Assembly (NCBI GenBank): GCA_003599575.1
Contig: QZKV01000011.1
Coordinates: forward strand, 31,770-95,769
From: Desulfobacteraceae bacterium
GTDB taxonomy: Bacteria; Desulfobacterota; Desulfobacteria; Desulfobacterales; Desulfosarcinaceae
Reading direction: 5' to 3'
Length of the DNA: 64,000 nucleotides
The notes under the pieces are model-generated. The model was not told the origin of the DNA. It did no database searches and saw nothing but the letters and a program-made list of their open reading frames with translations. The translations under genes and the position numbers were made by a program. This document shows positions 53,010 to 62,006 of the stretch, in pieces (the first letter of the stretch is position 1; the number at the start of each line of letters is the position of its first letter).

Positions 53010-56000
53010 GTGATGAAACAATCCTGCCGCCGGCTGACAGCCGTATGCATACACCGCATTCACCAACTGATGGCCGCGACTGCAGCCCGTGCCCGCAGCC
53101 ATGCCGCCGGCCTGCTGGCTTTGGCGCAGGCGCCTGTTTTTTGGGGTCGCTGCCCGTCCGGTCATGCCGGCACGGCTCTGGTTCTATTCCCCTGCTCGCC
53201 TCTCACCCTGTGCTGCGGGCTGGCCGGTTTGATCGCCATACGACAGCCGTCTGCGCCGCCCGCGTCGGAAGATATTTCAGCTCTGGACACCTTGTTCGAT
53301 CAAATAAAAATCCGCCCCCTGGCCTTCTGCGTGCAGGAACACCTGGCGATGGCGGATCATTACCTGGGCGGCGACCAACCGCTGGATGGCTTGTACACCC
53401 TGGCCTGCACCCTGAAGCAGGAAAGCCGTTTTTTATCCCTTTTCGCCGACCCGGACGCCCAGCAGCAAATCGAGCTGCTTTCCAAGCACATCGCGGCTTT
53501 CAGCTCCCAAGAAACCAGGTCTCTCCAGCAGCAAATGGGCTACCTTCCGGCCACTGAAACCGAGATCGTCGATCGGCGCATCGAAAAACTCAAGGACGTG
53601 GGCTGGTGCCTGAAATCCGAAAACCTGGACAATATCCACCAGGTACAGAAGCTGCTGGCCGCAGCCGGTTCAGACCCGCAAGCGGAAACGGTCAAGATTT
53701 TCCGCAACCTCAACACCGTTCTCAACAGCATCGATCGGCTGGAGGTGCGCGGGCGCGATTCGGCTGGCATTTCCCTGCTTTTTTTAGTCACACCCGAGAT
53801 CTATACGGAGCTGCAAACCGCCTGGATCGAGGCTGGACTCGCCGAACCGGTGCGACTGCGCCTGCAGCGTTCGGTCCTGCGCAACCGATCGATCACTATC
53901 CACCGGCCCGACGGTGGCCTGGTGGGCATCAGCATCACTTACAAAGTGGCCGCAGAGATCGGCAGCCTGGGGGATAATGTGTCCCATTTACGTAGTGAAA
54001 TCGCCCAGGACCCATTTTTGCATCTGGTCGCGCGCTACCCGCACCGTTTCCATACGGTTTCAGCGCACACCCGCTGGGCTTCTGTGGGCGCCATCACCAT
54101 CGCCAATTGCCATCCGGTCGACAACGCCACCTCGGAGCAGGGCTGTGCCGACAAGGGATTGATTCATGCCTGCCTGAACGGCGATATCGATAATTATCCG
54201 GCTTTAAGGAAGCAATGGGAAGAGAACGGCGATCCCATTCCGGAAGAAATTACGACCGATACCAAAATCATCCCGTTGCGCGTCGAGCATTATCTGAATC
54301 AGGGATATGGCGTCACGGAAGCTTTCCGCCGCGCGGTCAGCGACTTTGAAGGGTCGCATGCGATTGCCATGCATACCAACCTTTCGCCCGGTAAATTTTT
54401 TCTGGCCCAAAAGGGCAGCGGCCAGGCGGTGTTCGTGGGCTTGGCCGGCGACCACTACCTGCCCACATCGGAAGTCTATGGTTTTGTCGAACAAACCGAC
54501 GCCTATATCAAAATGCATGGCGAAAAAGTCATCCAGGGCTTCTACGGGCCGGTCCAGGGCCAGATCTTCATTCTCGATCAGGAGAGTGCCGGCGGCCTGG
54601 ACGGCATCCAGGCCATGTTCTATGACGGCACGCCGATTCACCTGAGCGAGCAAGATATTCAGCACACCCGGATCACTTCCCGGGACATCGATCGGCAGAA
54701 CTTTTCACACTATTTTCTCAAGGAGATCTCCGAATCCCCCGTATCGGTTGCCAAAACACTGCAAAACCGCTGGAAAATAGATAAGGCGGACCCCGGCCGC
54801 TACACGATCGAGTTGCCTGAGAGCGCCTTTCCGCAATCCATCGTACAGGCGCTCGTCGAGGATCGCATCCGCAGGATCTACTTTATCGGCCAGGGAACCG
54901 CCGGCATCGCAGCCCAGGCCATCAGCGACATCCTGGATTACTATTTGATAAAGCCGTCGCTGAAGATCAGGGCCATGAAATCGTCTGAGTTGAGCGGCTT
55001 TCAAATCGAACATCTGAACGATCCGGATGGCATGGCCGACACCCTGGTGATCGCCATCAGCCAGTCGGGAACCACCACCGATACCAACCGCGCGGTGGAT
55101 ATGGCGCGTGCGCGCGGGGCCCTGACCTTGGCGATCGTCAATCGGCGGGATTCGGACCTGACCTTCAAAGTGGACGGCGTGGTGTATACCAGCAGCGGAC
55201 GCGACATCGAAATGTCGGTGGCCTCGACCAAGGCGTTTTACTCCCAGATTGTAGCCGGCGCCCTGATCAGCCTGAGGATCGCCGCCGTCAAACAGCGCCG
55301 TTCGCCCGCCTTCGTGGCCGAGGAACTCAAGGCCCTGCTGGCCTTGCCGGATCAGATGCGCCAGGTGCTGGCCCTCAAGGAGAAGATCCAGGATTCGGCC
55401 GAGCGCTTGGCGCCCACCCGCACTTACTGGGCGGCCGTGGGCAGCGGGCCAAACAAATCGGCGGCCGACGAGATCCGCATCAAACTCAGCGAGCTGTGCT
55501 ACAAAACCATTTCCTCGGACTTTGTGGAAGATAAAAAACATATCGATCTTTCCTCCGAACCGCTGATCATCGTCTGCGCGGCAGGCGCAGGCAGCACGGT
55601 TATTGGCGATATTGTCAAGGATACGGCGATTTTCCGCGCCCACAAAGCAGCGCCGGTCGTCATTGCCGACGAAGGAGAAAACCGGTTCGATCCATATGCG
55701 GAGGACATCTTTTATGTACCCGGCATCGCCCCCCATCTGGCGCCGATTCTTAATACATTGGTCGGGCATTTGTGGGGGTACTACGCGGCCCTGTCCATCA
55801 ACAACGGATCGCGTTTTCTGCATCTGTTCAGAGAGGAGCTCAAACAAACGATCGACCAATATGCCCATGACGGGCTGGATGTCTATGAAGTACTTCTGGA
55901 AAAAAATTTCCGTGAAAAGATCGCCCAGTTTTACACCGAATTGCGTCTGCGCCTGAACAGCAGCCGGTTGCCCAGCACGATCCGTCATGCCGCCGACCTG

Positions 56001-56795
56001 CTGCTGCTGCTCAAATATCTGGCCGGACGACTGCCCATGTCCGATTTCCAGCTCGATTTCGGTAAGAAGGGGACCGCCCTGAACATGTTGGACAGCCTGT
56101 TCCAGTTCTTGGGCGAATCGATCAACGGCATGTCGCGGCCGGTGGATGCCATCAAGCATCAAGCCAAAACGGTCACCGTGGGTACCAGCCGCATCAGCGA
56201 AAAGATCGAAGGCATCCTGTTCGACGCGCTGGCTGAATACAAAATCAATATCAGTCAGATCATCCACCGCAACATCCTTGTGCTCAAGCACCTGCAGCAT
56301 ATCGTTGCCGAAATCAAGGGGGCCATTCTCTACCGTATCGACGGATTGGACCTGCTGGGGGAGCCCACCGAAAAAACCACCATAGAGATCATCCGCAAGG
56401 ATGGCGTGCTCAAGCCGCTGACCTCGCGTGTTGAGGCCGACAAGAGCTTGAAGGGGACCAAACGCATCGTGGTGCGGCAGGGCAATGTATACATCGGCAA
56501 AGGCCGCAAGGATGACCGCAGTATTGTGCTCATTCCGGCCATCTCCAGCGATCCTTCGGCACACAATCGGATTGAAAAGCTGTTGCTGCTGAATGTCAGC
56601 TTCCGTGAGAAAGTCCCGTTGCCCCTGAAGATCAAAGCCTTGGGCGGCAAGTATGAGCACATCAAAAACATCGTTCAGGAAAACAGCATCCCCTGGGAAG
56701 ACCGAATGCTTGAAATGGTGCCCAGGGAGGAGTTGTTCGGTCGGTCGGCGGAAAAAGTGGGAGAGTTTATTGTCGCCGCACTGAAGCAAAAATAG
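53010..56795 (+). CDS. Giant GlmS-like glutamine amidotransferase/sugar isomerase
   Basis: 1,261 residues. Residues 68-74 (CCGLAGL) match the N-terminal CG motif of the Ntn glutaminase of GlmS, here preceded by a 67-residue leader. The rest of the glutaminase follows only after a 175-residue helical insertion: R247-GRDSAG, HTRW at 353-356, LNGDIDNY near 389-396 and TTDT near 415. Two SIS domains carry SQSGTTTDT (684-692) and SVASTKAF (736-743); H844 is in KKHIDL. About 320 C-terminal residues (940-1261) have no visible match. A strong AAAGGAG site precedes the GTG/ATG start at 53010/53013. Probably makes an amino sugar; the substrate is unknown. Confidence 0.85.
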   Translation: MMKQSCRRLTAVCIHRIHQLMAATAARARSHAAGLLALAQAPVFWGRCPSGHAGTALVLFPCSPLTLCCGLAGLIAIRQPSAPPASEDISALDTLFDQIKIRPLAFCVQEHLAMADHYLGGDQPLDGLYTLACTLKQESRFLSLFADPDAQQQIELLSKHIAAFSSQETRSLQQQMGYLPATETEIVDRRIEKLKDVGWCLKSENLDNIHQVQKLLAAAGSDPQAETVKIFRNLNTVLNSIDRLEVRGRDSAGISLLFLVTPEIYTELQTAWIEAGLAEPVRLRLQRSVLRNRSITIHRPDGGLVGISITYKVAAEIGSLGDNVSHLRSEIAQDPFLHLVARYPHRFHTVSAHTRWASVGAITIANCHPVDNATSEQGCADKGLIHACLNGDIDNYPALRKQWEENGDPIPEEITTDTKIIPLRVEHYLNQGYGVTEAFRRAVSDFEGSHAIAMHTNLSPGKFFLAQKGSGQAVFVGLAGDHYLPTSEVYGFVEQTDAYIKMHGEKVIQGFYGPVQGQIFILDQESAGGLDGIQAMFYDGTPIHLSEQDIQHTRITSRDIDRQNFSHYFLKEISESPVSVAKTLQNRWKIDKADPGRYTIELPESAFPQSIVQALVEDRIRRIYFIGQGTAGIAAQAISDILDYYLIKPSLKIRAMKSSELSGFQIEHLNDPDGMADTLVIAISQSGTTTDTNRAVDMARARGALTLAIVNRRDSDLTFKVDGVVYTSSGRDIEMSVASTKAFYSQIVAGALISLRIAAVKQRRSPAFVAEELKALLALPDQMRQVLALKEKIQDSAERLAPTRTYWAAVGSGPNKSAADEIRIKLSELCYKTISSDFVEDKKHIDLSSEPLIIVCAAGAGSTVIGDIVKDTAIFRAHKAAPVVIADEGENRFDPYAEDIFYVPGIAPHLAPILNTLVGHLWGYYAALSINNGSRFLHLFREELKQTIDQYAHDGLDVYEVLLEKNFREKIAQFYTELRLRLNSSRLPSTIRHAADLLLLLKYLAGRLPMSDFQLDFGKKGTALNMLDSLFQFLGESINGMSRPVDAIKHQAKTVTVGTSRISEKIEGILFDALAEYKINISQIIHRNILVLKHLQHIVAEIKGAILYRIDGLDLLGEPTEKTTIEIIRKDGVLKPLTSRVEADKSLKGTKRIVVRQGNVYIGKGRKDDRSIVLIPAISSDPSAHNRIEKLLLLNVSFREKVPLPLKIKALGGKYEHIKNIVQENSIPWEDRMLEMVPREELFGRSAEKVGEFIVAALKQK

Positions 56796-57009
56796 AACGG
56801 GATCCAGGCGGCCACGATTTGCAGGCGTCATGATGTCCATCGCAGGCCGGTGGCGACCGGCATTGTTTTGGGCTATTCGCCCGCGCACAAACTGAAAAAA
56901 CCACTTTGCTTTTACGCGTTCGCGCAGATCACCGGGGAGCCTTTTCGATACCGGCTCACCTATCGACCCGAAGGAAAAACCCATTCAAAACCGGCAGGCC
57001 TTCTCAACC

Positions 57010-57645
57010 ATGGACCCATTCAAAGAACAGCTGCTGCATTACGGCCGCGAGATGATCGCCCGGAATCTGACCACCGGTACCGGCGGTAATCTGAGCATCA
57101 TTGCGCGCCATGCAGACCGCATCGTTATCACCCCCAGCGGTATTGCCTACGGCGCCATGACCCCCTCCGACATGGTGGTCTGCGATGGCGCCGGCCGCGT
57201 GATCGAAGGACAGCGGCGTCCCTCCAGCGAACTCGGTTTTCATTTGGCCTTGTATCGCCACCGGCGGGATATCGGCGCCGTCGTACACACCCATTCGGTT
57301 TACGCCACCACCCTGGCCTGCCTGCACCTGGAAATACCGCCCGTCCATTATTTGGTCGGTTTTGCCGGCCGCAACGTACCGCTGGCGCCCTACGCCACTT
57401 TCGGAACACCAGCTCTGGCCGAGGCGGTCACCAACGCCTTGGGTGACCGCAACGCCGTCTTGATGGCCAATCACGGTCTGGTGACGGTGGGCCGCGACCT
57501 TGCGGCCGCATTCAATGTGGCTGAGGAAATCGAACTGGTCGCCCGCATTTATTACCAAGCCTTGGCGGTGGGTGAACCCAAGATTCTTTCGGCAGCCCAA
57601 ATGGACGAAGTACTTAAGAAATTTGAAGATTACAGCCGGCCTTAG
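57010..57645 (+). CDS. Class II aldolase/adducin family protein (fuculose-1-phosphate aldolase-like)
   Basis: A 211-residue zinc-dependent aldolase-like protein. The catalytic Glu is in PSSELGFHLALY, zinc-binding histidines are in VVHTHSVYATTLA, and the third is in MANHGLVTVG. These residues match the L-fuculose-phosphate and L-ribulose-5-phosphate epimerase/aldolase family. It lies 214 bp after the GlmS-like gene, and its substrate is not set by the sequence. It could process a sugar phosphate linked to the amino-sugar module, but it may equally be a methylthioribulose or rhamnulose enzyme. Confidence 0.88.
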   Translation: MDPFKEQLLHYGREMIARNLTTGTGGNLSIIARHADRIVITPSGIAYGAMTPSDMVVCDGAGRVIEGQRRPSSELGFHLALYRHRRDIGAVVHTHSVYATTLACLHLEIPPVHYLVGFAGRNVPLAPYATFGTPALAEAVTNALGDRNAVLMANHGLVTVGRDLAAAFNVAEEIELVARIYYQALAVGEPKILSAAQMDEVLKKFEDYSRP

Positions 57646-57674
57646 TCGCAAGCGCGGGTTCGAGAGGATGCCTA

Positions 57675-58583
57675 TTGGAAGCGGATTCGAATGTGAAAGC
57701 AACGACCGTATTTACCCAAAGTCTTAAGGTGCAACAAGCCTTGCGGATACAGCGCTTTGGCATGGCCTTAAGTCTCTATTTCGCGGTGATTGTGGCGGTC
57801 TTGCTGGCCGATCTGCTGGGCTTGGAAAAGATGGGGGGCCTCCAGTGGGCATGGATGATCGGTTTGGCCGTGTTGGGTAACGGCTTTTTTTTCCTTACGT
57901 TCATCACCGGAAGGAACTTGCGTTTCTCGGATCCTGCATTGACGTGGATGCAGATCGCGTTTTCGGGCGTATGGGGTGCGGTGCCGATCTATGCACTGAC
58001 GCAGATGCGTCCGAGTATTCTGATGTTCTACATACCGGCCTTCAGTTTCGGGATGCTGCGGCTGAACCGCAGAGAGTATCTGGCGCTGGTGGCTTTCCTC
58101 ATGGGGGTGTACGGGGTCGTATTGCTTTTGCACTACACGAAGGCACCCGCGGCATTTGAAACGAAATTCGAAATATTCGCATACGTCACTTTCGGCATAG
58201 TGCTGACCTGGTTCGCTTTCTTTGGTGGGTTTATCTCCAATCTCAGGAAACGGCTGCAGGAACGAAATGCGGCCATCCGCAAGGCCAACCAGGAAATCAA
58301 CATCGAGATCGAGGAGCGCAAGCTGGCTCAAATTGAGAAGGACAAGCTGATCATCGAACTTCAGCAGGCCCTTTCCAAGGTCAAAACGCTCAGCGGACTG
58401 CTACCGATCTGCGCCTCATGCAAAAAAATCCGGGACGACCAAGGGTATTGGAACCAGCTCGAATCTTACATCGCCAGGCGTTCCGAAGCGGAATTCAGCC
58501 ACAGCATCTGCCCGGATTGCGCCCGGAAAATTTATCCTGAATTTTCCGGATCGCACCCCAGCGGCGGAGACCCAACGGAATGA
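57675..58583 (+). CDS. Membrane sensor-like protein with C-terminal cysteine signature
   Basis: A 302-residue protein. About six N-terminal transmembrane helices (from ALSLYFAVIVAVLLADLLGL to FGIVLTWFAFFGGFI) are followed by a coiled coil (QEINIEIEERKLAQIEKDKLIIELQQALSKV). A C-terminal domain has the pattern CASCKKIRDDQGYWNQLESYI...CPDCARK, which often ends signalling proteins in Desulfobacterota. The four cysteines could bind a metal. No kinase, cyclase or phosphodiesterase domain is present. The TTG at 57675 has AGAGG eight bases upstream, but an internal GTG is possible. Its partner is unknown. Confidence 0.78.
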   Translation: MEADSNVKATTVFTQSLKVQQALRIQRFGMALSLYFAVIVAVLLADLLGLEKMGGLQWAWMIGLAVLGNGFFFLTFITGRNLRFSDPALTWMQIAFSGVWGAVPIYALTQMRPSILMFYIPAFSFGMLRLNRREYLALVAFLMGVYGVVLLLHYTKAPAAFETKFEIFAYVTFGIVLTWFAFFGGFISNLRKRLQERNAAIRKANQEINIEIEERKLAQIEKDKLIIELQQALSKVKTLSGLLPICASCKKIRDDQGYWNQLESYIARRSEAEFSHSICPDCARKIYPEFSGSHPSGGDPTE

Positions 58584-58639
58584 AGCGGTCGTGGGCCTGA
58601 AGCAGAGAATCGGCTAAAAGCCCACGCCTTAGTTAAAGA

Positions 58640-59398
58640 TCAGGCCAGACTCCCCCCGTCACAAACGATACAAGTTCCGGTCGTAAACGAGGACGCATCG
58701 GACACCAGATAGAGAACGGCGCCGGCCATCTCCTCCGGTATGGCATGCCGGCCCAGGGGGATATTCTGGACCGCCATCTTATAGATGTCTTCATTGGTAA
58801 AGAGGGCCCCGGCAAATTTGGTTTGCGTCAAGCCGGGGAGCAGGGCGTTGACCCGGATCTTGCGGAGGCCCAGTTCTTTGGCAAAGGCTTTGGTCATGGA
58901 GATCAAGGCGGCCTTGCTCATCGAATAAATGCCCTGGAGAGGGGCGGGCCGGACCCCGTTTATGGAAGCCACATTGACGATGGCACCGCCGCCGCTGTCG
59001 GTCATCAACTGCGCCGCTTTCTGAATCATGAAAAAGGGACCTTTTAGATTGACCTCAAACGTCTTGTCATACGCGCCTTCGTCGGCTCCCATCATTTCAC
59101 CGAAATAGGGGTTGGTGGCCGCGTTGTTGACCAGAATGTGTAATTTGCCATGGCGTTGCTGGATTTCCTTGAACAGTGCGTCGATTTGGACCAATTGACC
59201 CATATGGCAGGCCACCGACTCGGCTTTACCACCCTGTTGCGTGATTTTCTGCTCCACTTGTCGTAAGGCTTCGATTTTCCGGCTGACCAGAATACAATGC
59301 GCGCCGTAGGCGGCCAGTGTTTCGGCGATGGCCGCACCAATGCCCCTGCTGGCACCCGTGATCAGGGCTATTTTCCCGTCCAATCTAAAATCAACCAT
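58640..59398 (-). CDS. SDR-family oxidoreductase
   Basis: A 252-residue short-chain dehydrogenase/reductase. The cofactor motif is TGASRGIG near the N-terminus, NNAATNPYF holds the conserved NNA, and YSMSKAAL the catalytic YxxxK, with a Ser in the VNVASINGV strand. The family is typical of 3-oxoacyl-ACP reductase-like and glucose/alcohol dehydrogenases; substrate and NAD versus NADP are undetermined. The ATG at 59398 follows AGGAG and gives MVDFRLDGKIALITG. The 39 upstream residues were discarded. Stands alone, complete. Confidence 0.93.
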   Translation of the reverse strand: MVDFRLDGKIALITGASRGIGAAIAETLAAYGAHCILVSRKIEALRQVEQKITQQGGKAESVACHMGQLVQIDALFKEIQQRHGKLHILVNNAATNPYFGEMMGADEGAYDKTFEVNLKGPFFMIQKAAQLMTDSGGGAIVNVASINGVRPAPLQGIYSMSKAALISMTKAFAKELGLRKIRVNALLPGLTQTKFAGALFTNEDIYKMAVQNIPLGRHAIPEEMAGAVLYLVSDASSFTTGTCIVCDGGSLA

Positions 59399-59631
59399 GT
59401 CCCAATTCTCCTCTTGATGCAATTCGGTAAGGTGAGATGAGGCGCTTGCCGCCTGTGAAAACGGTTTGCAAGGATGTGAACGTTTGCTCAGTTTCTTGTC
59501 CCTAAAACAATGCACCCGGCTTTGTCAACATCTGTCGAGGCGGAATTCGGGCGACTTGCCGGGCTGCTGCGCACGCAATTGGGAGATCGCCGCCGCTGTT
59601 TTCAATAGACAATTTTGCAACGGGTCAGCGG

Positions 59632-60180
59632 TCAGCGTGCCTTTTTCTGCCACACCGACCGCAGAAATTGATCCCGGCCCGAATTGCTTCGATAAAACAT
59701 ATAGCGCAGGGGACTCTTCTTGTAATATTCCTGGTGGTATGATTCGGCCGGATAGAATGCTTGCAAGGGGAGAATATCCGTTAGCACGGGTTTGTCGAAT
59801 CGTTCGGATCGATCCAGCGCCTGCTTGGATCTTTCCGCCGATTGTTTTTGTCGCTCATCATGGTAAAAAATGGCCGTGCGATATTGCGCGCCCCGGTCCA
59901 CGAACTGCCCGCCCGTATCGGTCGGGTCCACATGCCGCCAAAAAATATCCAACAGCTGTTCATAGCTTATTTTCCGCTCGTCGTACGTGATTTGAACGGC
60001 TTCCACATGACCGGTGCGCCCGGTTAAGACTTCCTCGTAGCTCGGATGGGCCTTGTGACCACCCGTATAGCCGGACACGACTTTTACAATGCCGGCGTGT
60101 TTGGCAAAATCCGATTCGGTGCACCAAAAACAGCCGCCCGCAAAGGTTGCGGTGCTGAAGCCAGGGCCTTCTTTCATCAT
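59632..60180 (-). CDS. msrA: Peptide-methionine (S)-S-oxide reductase
   Basis: A 182-residue repair enzyme that reduces methionine-S-sulfoxide in proteins. The catalytic motif GGCFWCTE is present near residue 15, and GYTGGHKAHPSYEEV and a YHDERQKQ region follow as in the family. The C-terminal AFYPAESYHQEYYKK is typical. An AAGGTGAG site precedes the ATGATG start. There is no fused MsrB domain. Confidence 0.95.
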   Translation of the reverse strand: MMKEGPGFSTATFAGGCFWCTESDFAKHAGIVKVVSGYTGGHKAHPSYEEVLTGRTGHVEAVQITYDERKISYEQLLDIFWRHVDPTDTGGQFVDRGAQYRTAIFYHDERQKQSAERSKQALDRSERFDKPVLTDILPLQAFYPAESYHQEYYKKSPLRYMFYRSNSGRDQFLRSVWQKKAR

Positions 60181-60364
60181 AACTCACCTTATCGCCTGAT
60201 ACATGCACCGGCAGGCCGAAGCCATGGCCGCCACGCATGTCCCGATTGAGATTGCAGTACTCGCTCGAGGCTTTCCAACTACCTGTATTATCTAATGGGT
60301 TTGAGTAAGCACGAATGCCCGGAAAGTCAAAAGGGGCAGGGTGGGGAGTTGATAATTTTCCGCA

Positions 60365-61873
60365 TCAGCGCGGATCCAACGGCGGAATGGGGATGCCGTA
60401 GCGCTGCGTGATCATCTGATGGATCAGCGGAATCTCTTTGGGATCCAGGTAAAGCACCTTGGGATGCTGCTGCACCTCAATTTTAAGAAAGCCGTCGACA
60501 GGCGCTGCCAAGGCGGTGCGCACGTCATCGAGATTGCGAATCTTTCGGCCGTTCACGCTTAAAATCACCAAATTGGAAAGCCGTTCATAGCCGACGGTGT
60601 ACGGCGTGGGAATGACATCGGACAGGATCACGATTTTTTCCCTGCCGTCCCCGTTGAGATAATCCTGATGCTGCTGGTAGTACAGCAGGTGAATGGGGGC
60701 GCTGACCGCCCAATCACCGCCGTATTCACGTAAATAGGACATCGTGAGTTCCTGCAGGACCATGCCGCCCACGATCAAATATTCGGGGATCTTGTCCACG
60801 GAGTAAGGCGGAACCAGATAATCATCGGGACCACGATGATCCAAGGTGACGCCAAGATCAAGTGTCCGCCCGCCCCTGAACACCTGCAGCGCGACCATGT
60901 CTCCGACGTGGTAAAAGGTGCGCAGCAGATGAACCAAAGAGGTTCTGCCATAAAGGGGATGATCGAATTGACCGCTGTTGCTTACGGCATAGTCTCCCAT
61001 CCGGACAACGACGTCACCCGCCTGCAGCCCGGCTCGATCGGCAGGGCTGCCCTTGATCACTTTTTGGACATAAATACCGCTGTAGGATTGCGGCAAACCG
61101 ATGTAGCGGCGCAATTGGGGGTCCAGCATGAGACCGTAATGGAATCCGGCCGTGGGGAATCCCCGGTAGGTGCCGTTCATGGCATCCATGAGAAAATGAC
61201 GGATCACAGATGTGGCGATCACTTCGATGGGTTGGCCGGATTGAGAGTGCCGCAGCACCAGGCCCGACAAAGCCCGTCCTTTCACGACAGGCAGCGTCAT
61301 GTTGTTGAACCGGTACTGCAGAGTGCTGTTTAACCGGTAGGTCAGAAAAAAATTGTCTTGTGTGAAGGCACCCAGTTCGACCGACGTCACCTGTCCTTCA
61401 CTGGCCACGATATCCCCATTTGGTTTAACTTGCCACACGGTCAGCCGTTCGCCCAAGGCCGCTTCATCGGCCAGCGGCAGCGGCTTGCGCCCGGACAAAA
61501 ACCCCGTATCGATCGGTTCCAGCAAGGCCAGGTTGGCTTCATAATCGACCACCGCCACACGGGCCTGCTGTTTTTGCTGGGTATCGATCGTTTCAAGCTC
61601 GATGTAGCGGTGATCGGCCACCAGAAGGCCGTTCACCAGCACTTGACCGCCGGGCGTCAGAACGCCGATGGCGGTTTGGGTCACCGGCCGGCGCTGTTGC
61701 CAGGGGCGGTGAAAAACGTAGTTCTGGCTGGTCACCGTCACACGCACGAGCGATTGCTGGGCGGTTGCCGGCAGGACCGTCTCCCCGGCGGGGGCCAACA
61801 ATGAGCTGCACCCGGCGGTCCAGAAAATAGATACGAGCACCCATACACTGCACATGGCTTTTAGTAAGGACAT
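60365..61873 (-). CDS. HtrA-like lipoprotein lacking the protease triad, with PDZ domains
   Basis: A 502-residue lipoprotein. The signal sequence with lipobox TAGC near residue 20 (MSLLKAMCSVWVLVSI...) would anchor it in the envelope. Residues about 60-280 resemble the trypsin-like fold of the adjacent HtrA protein, but the catalytic positions are lost. The His region reads VLVNGLLVADHRYI, the Asp-containing motif reads NLALLEPID in place of DMAMLE, and the Ser motif is RALSGLVL in place of GNSGGP. PDZ-like regions follow (QSYSGIYVQKVIKGSPADRAGLQAGD and a C-terminal one around ILSVNGRKI). The ATG at 61873 is the signal-peptide start. Confidence 0.85.
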   Translation of the reverse strand: MSLLKAMCSVWVLVSIFWTAGCSSLLAPAGETVLPATAQQSLVRVTVTSQNYVFHRPWQQRRPVTQTAIGVLTPGGQVLVNGLLVADHRYIELETIDTQQKQQARVAVVDYEANLALLEPIDTGFLSGRKPLPLADEAALGERLTVWQVKPNGDIVASEGQVTSVELGAFTQDNFFLTYRLNSTLQYRFNNMTLPVVKGRALSGLVLRHSQSGQPIEVIATSVIRHFLMDAMNGTYRGFPTAGFHYGLMLDPQLRRYIGLPQSYSGIYVQKVIKGSPADRAGLQAGDVVVRMGDYAVSNSGQFDHPLYGRTSLVHLLRTFYHVGDMVALQVFRGGRTLDLGVTLDHRGPDDYLVPPYSVDKIPEYLIVGGMVLQELTMSYLREYGGDWAVSAPIHLLYYQQHQDYLNGDGREKIVILSDVIPTPYTVGYERLSNLVILSVNGRKIRNLDDVRTALAAPVDGFLKIEVQQHPKVLYLDPKEIPLIHQMITQRYGIPIPPLDPR

Positions 61874-62006
61874 CAATCTCTCGCTGTTAAGTTGAACAGG
61901 TTGGCAGTTCAGGATGCCAAACGGGACAACGGTTTTGAACCAAGCCATTTCGCAGGGGCCTGGTCAATCTTGACTTGAACGGTGGAAGATGGCATCTCTG
62001 GGCGAT

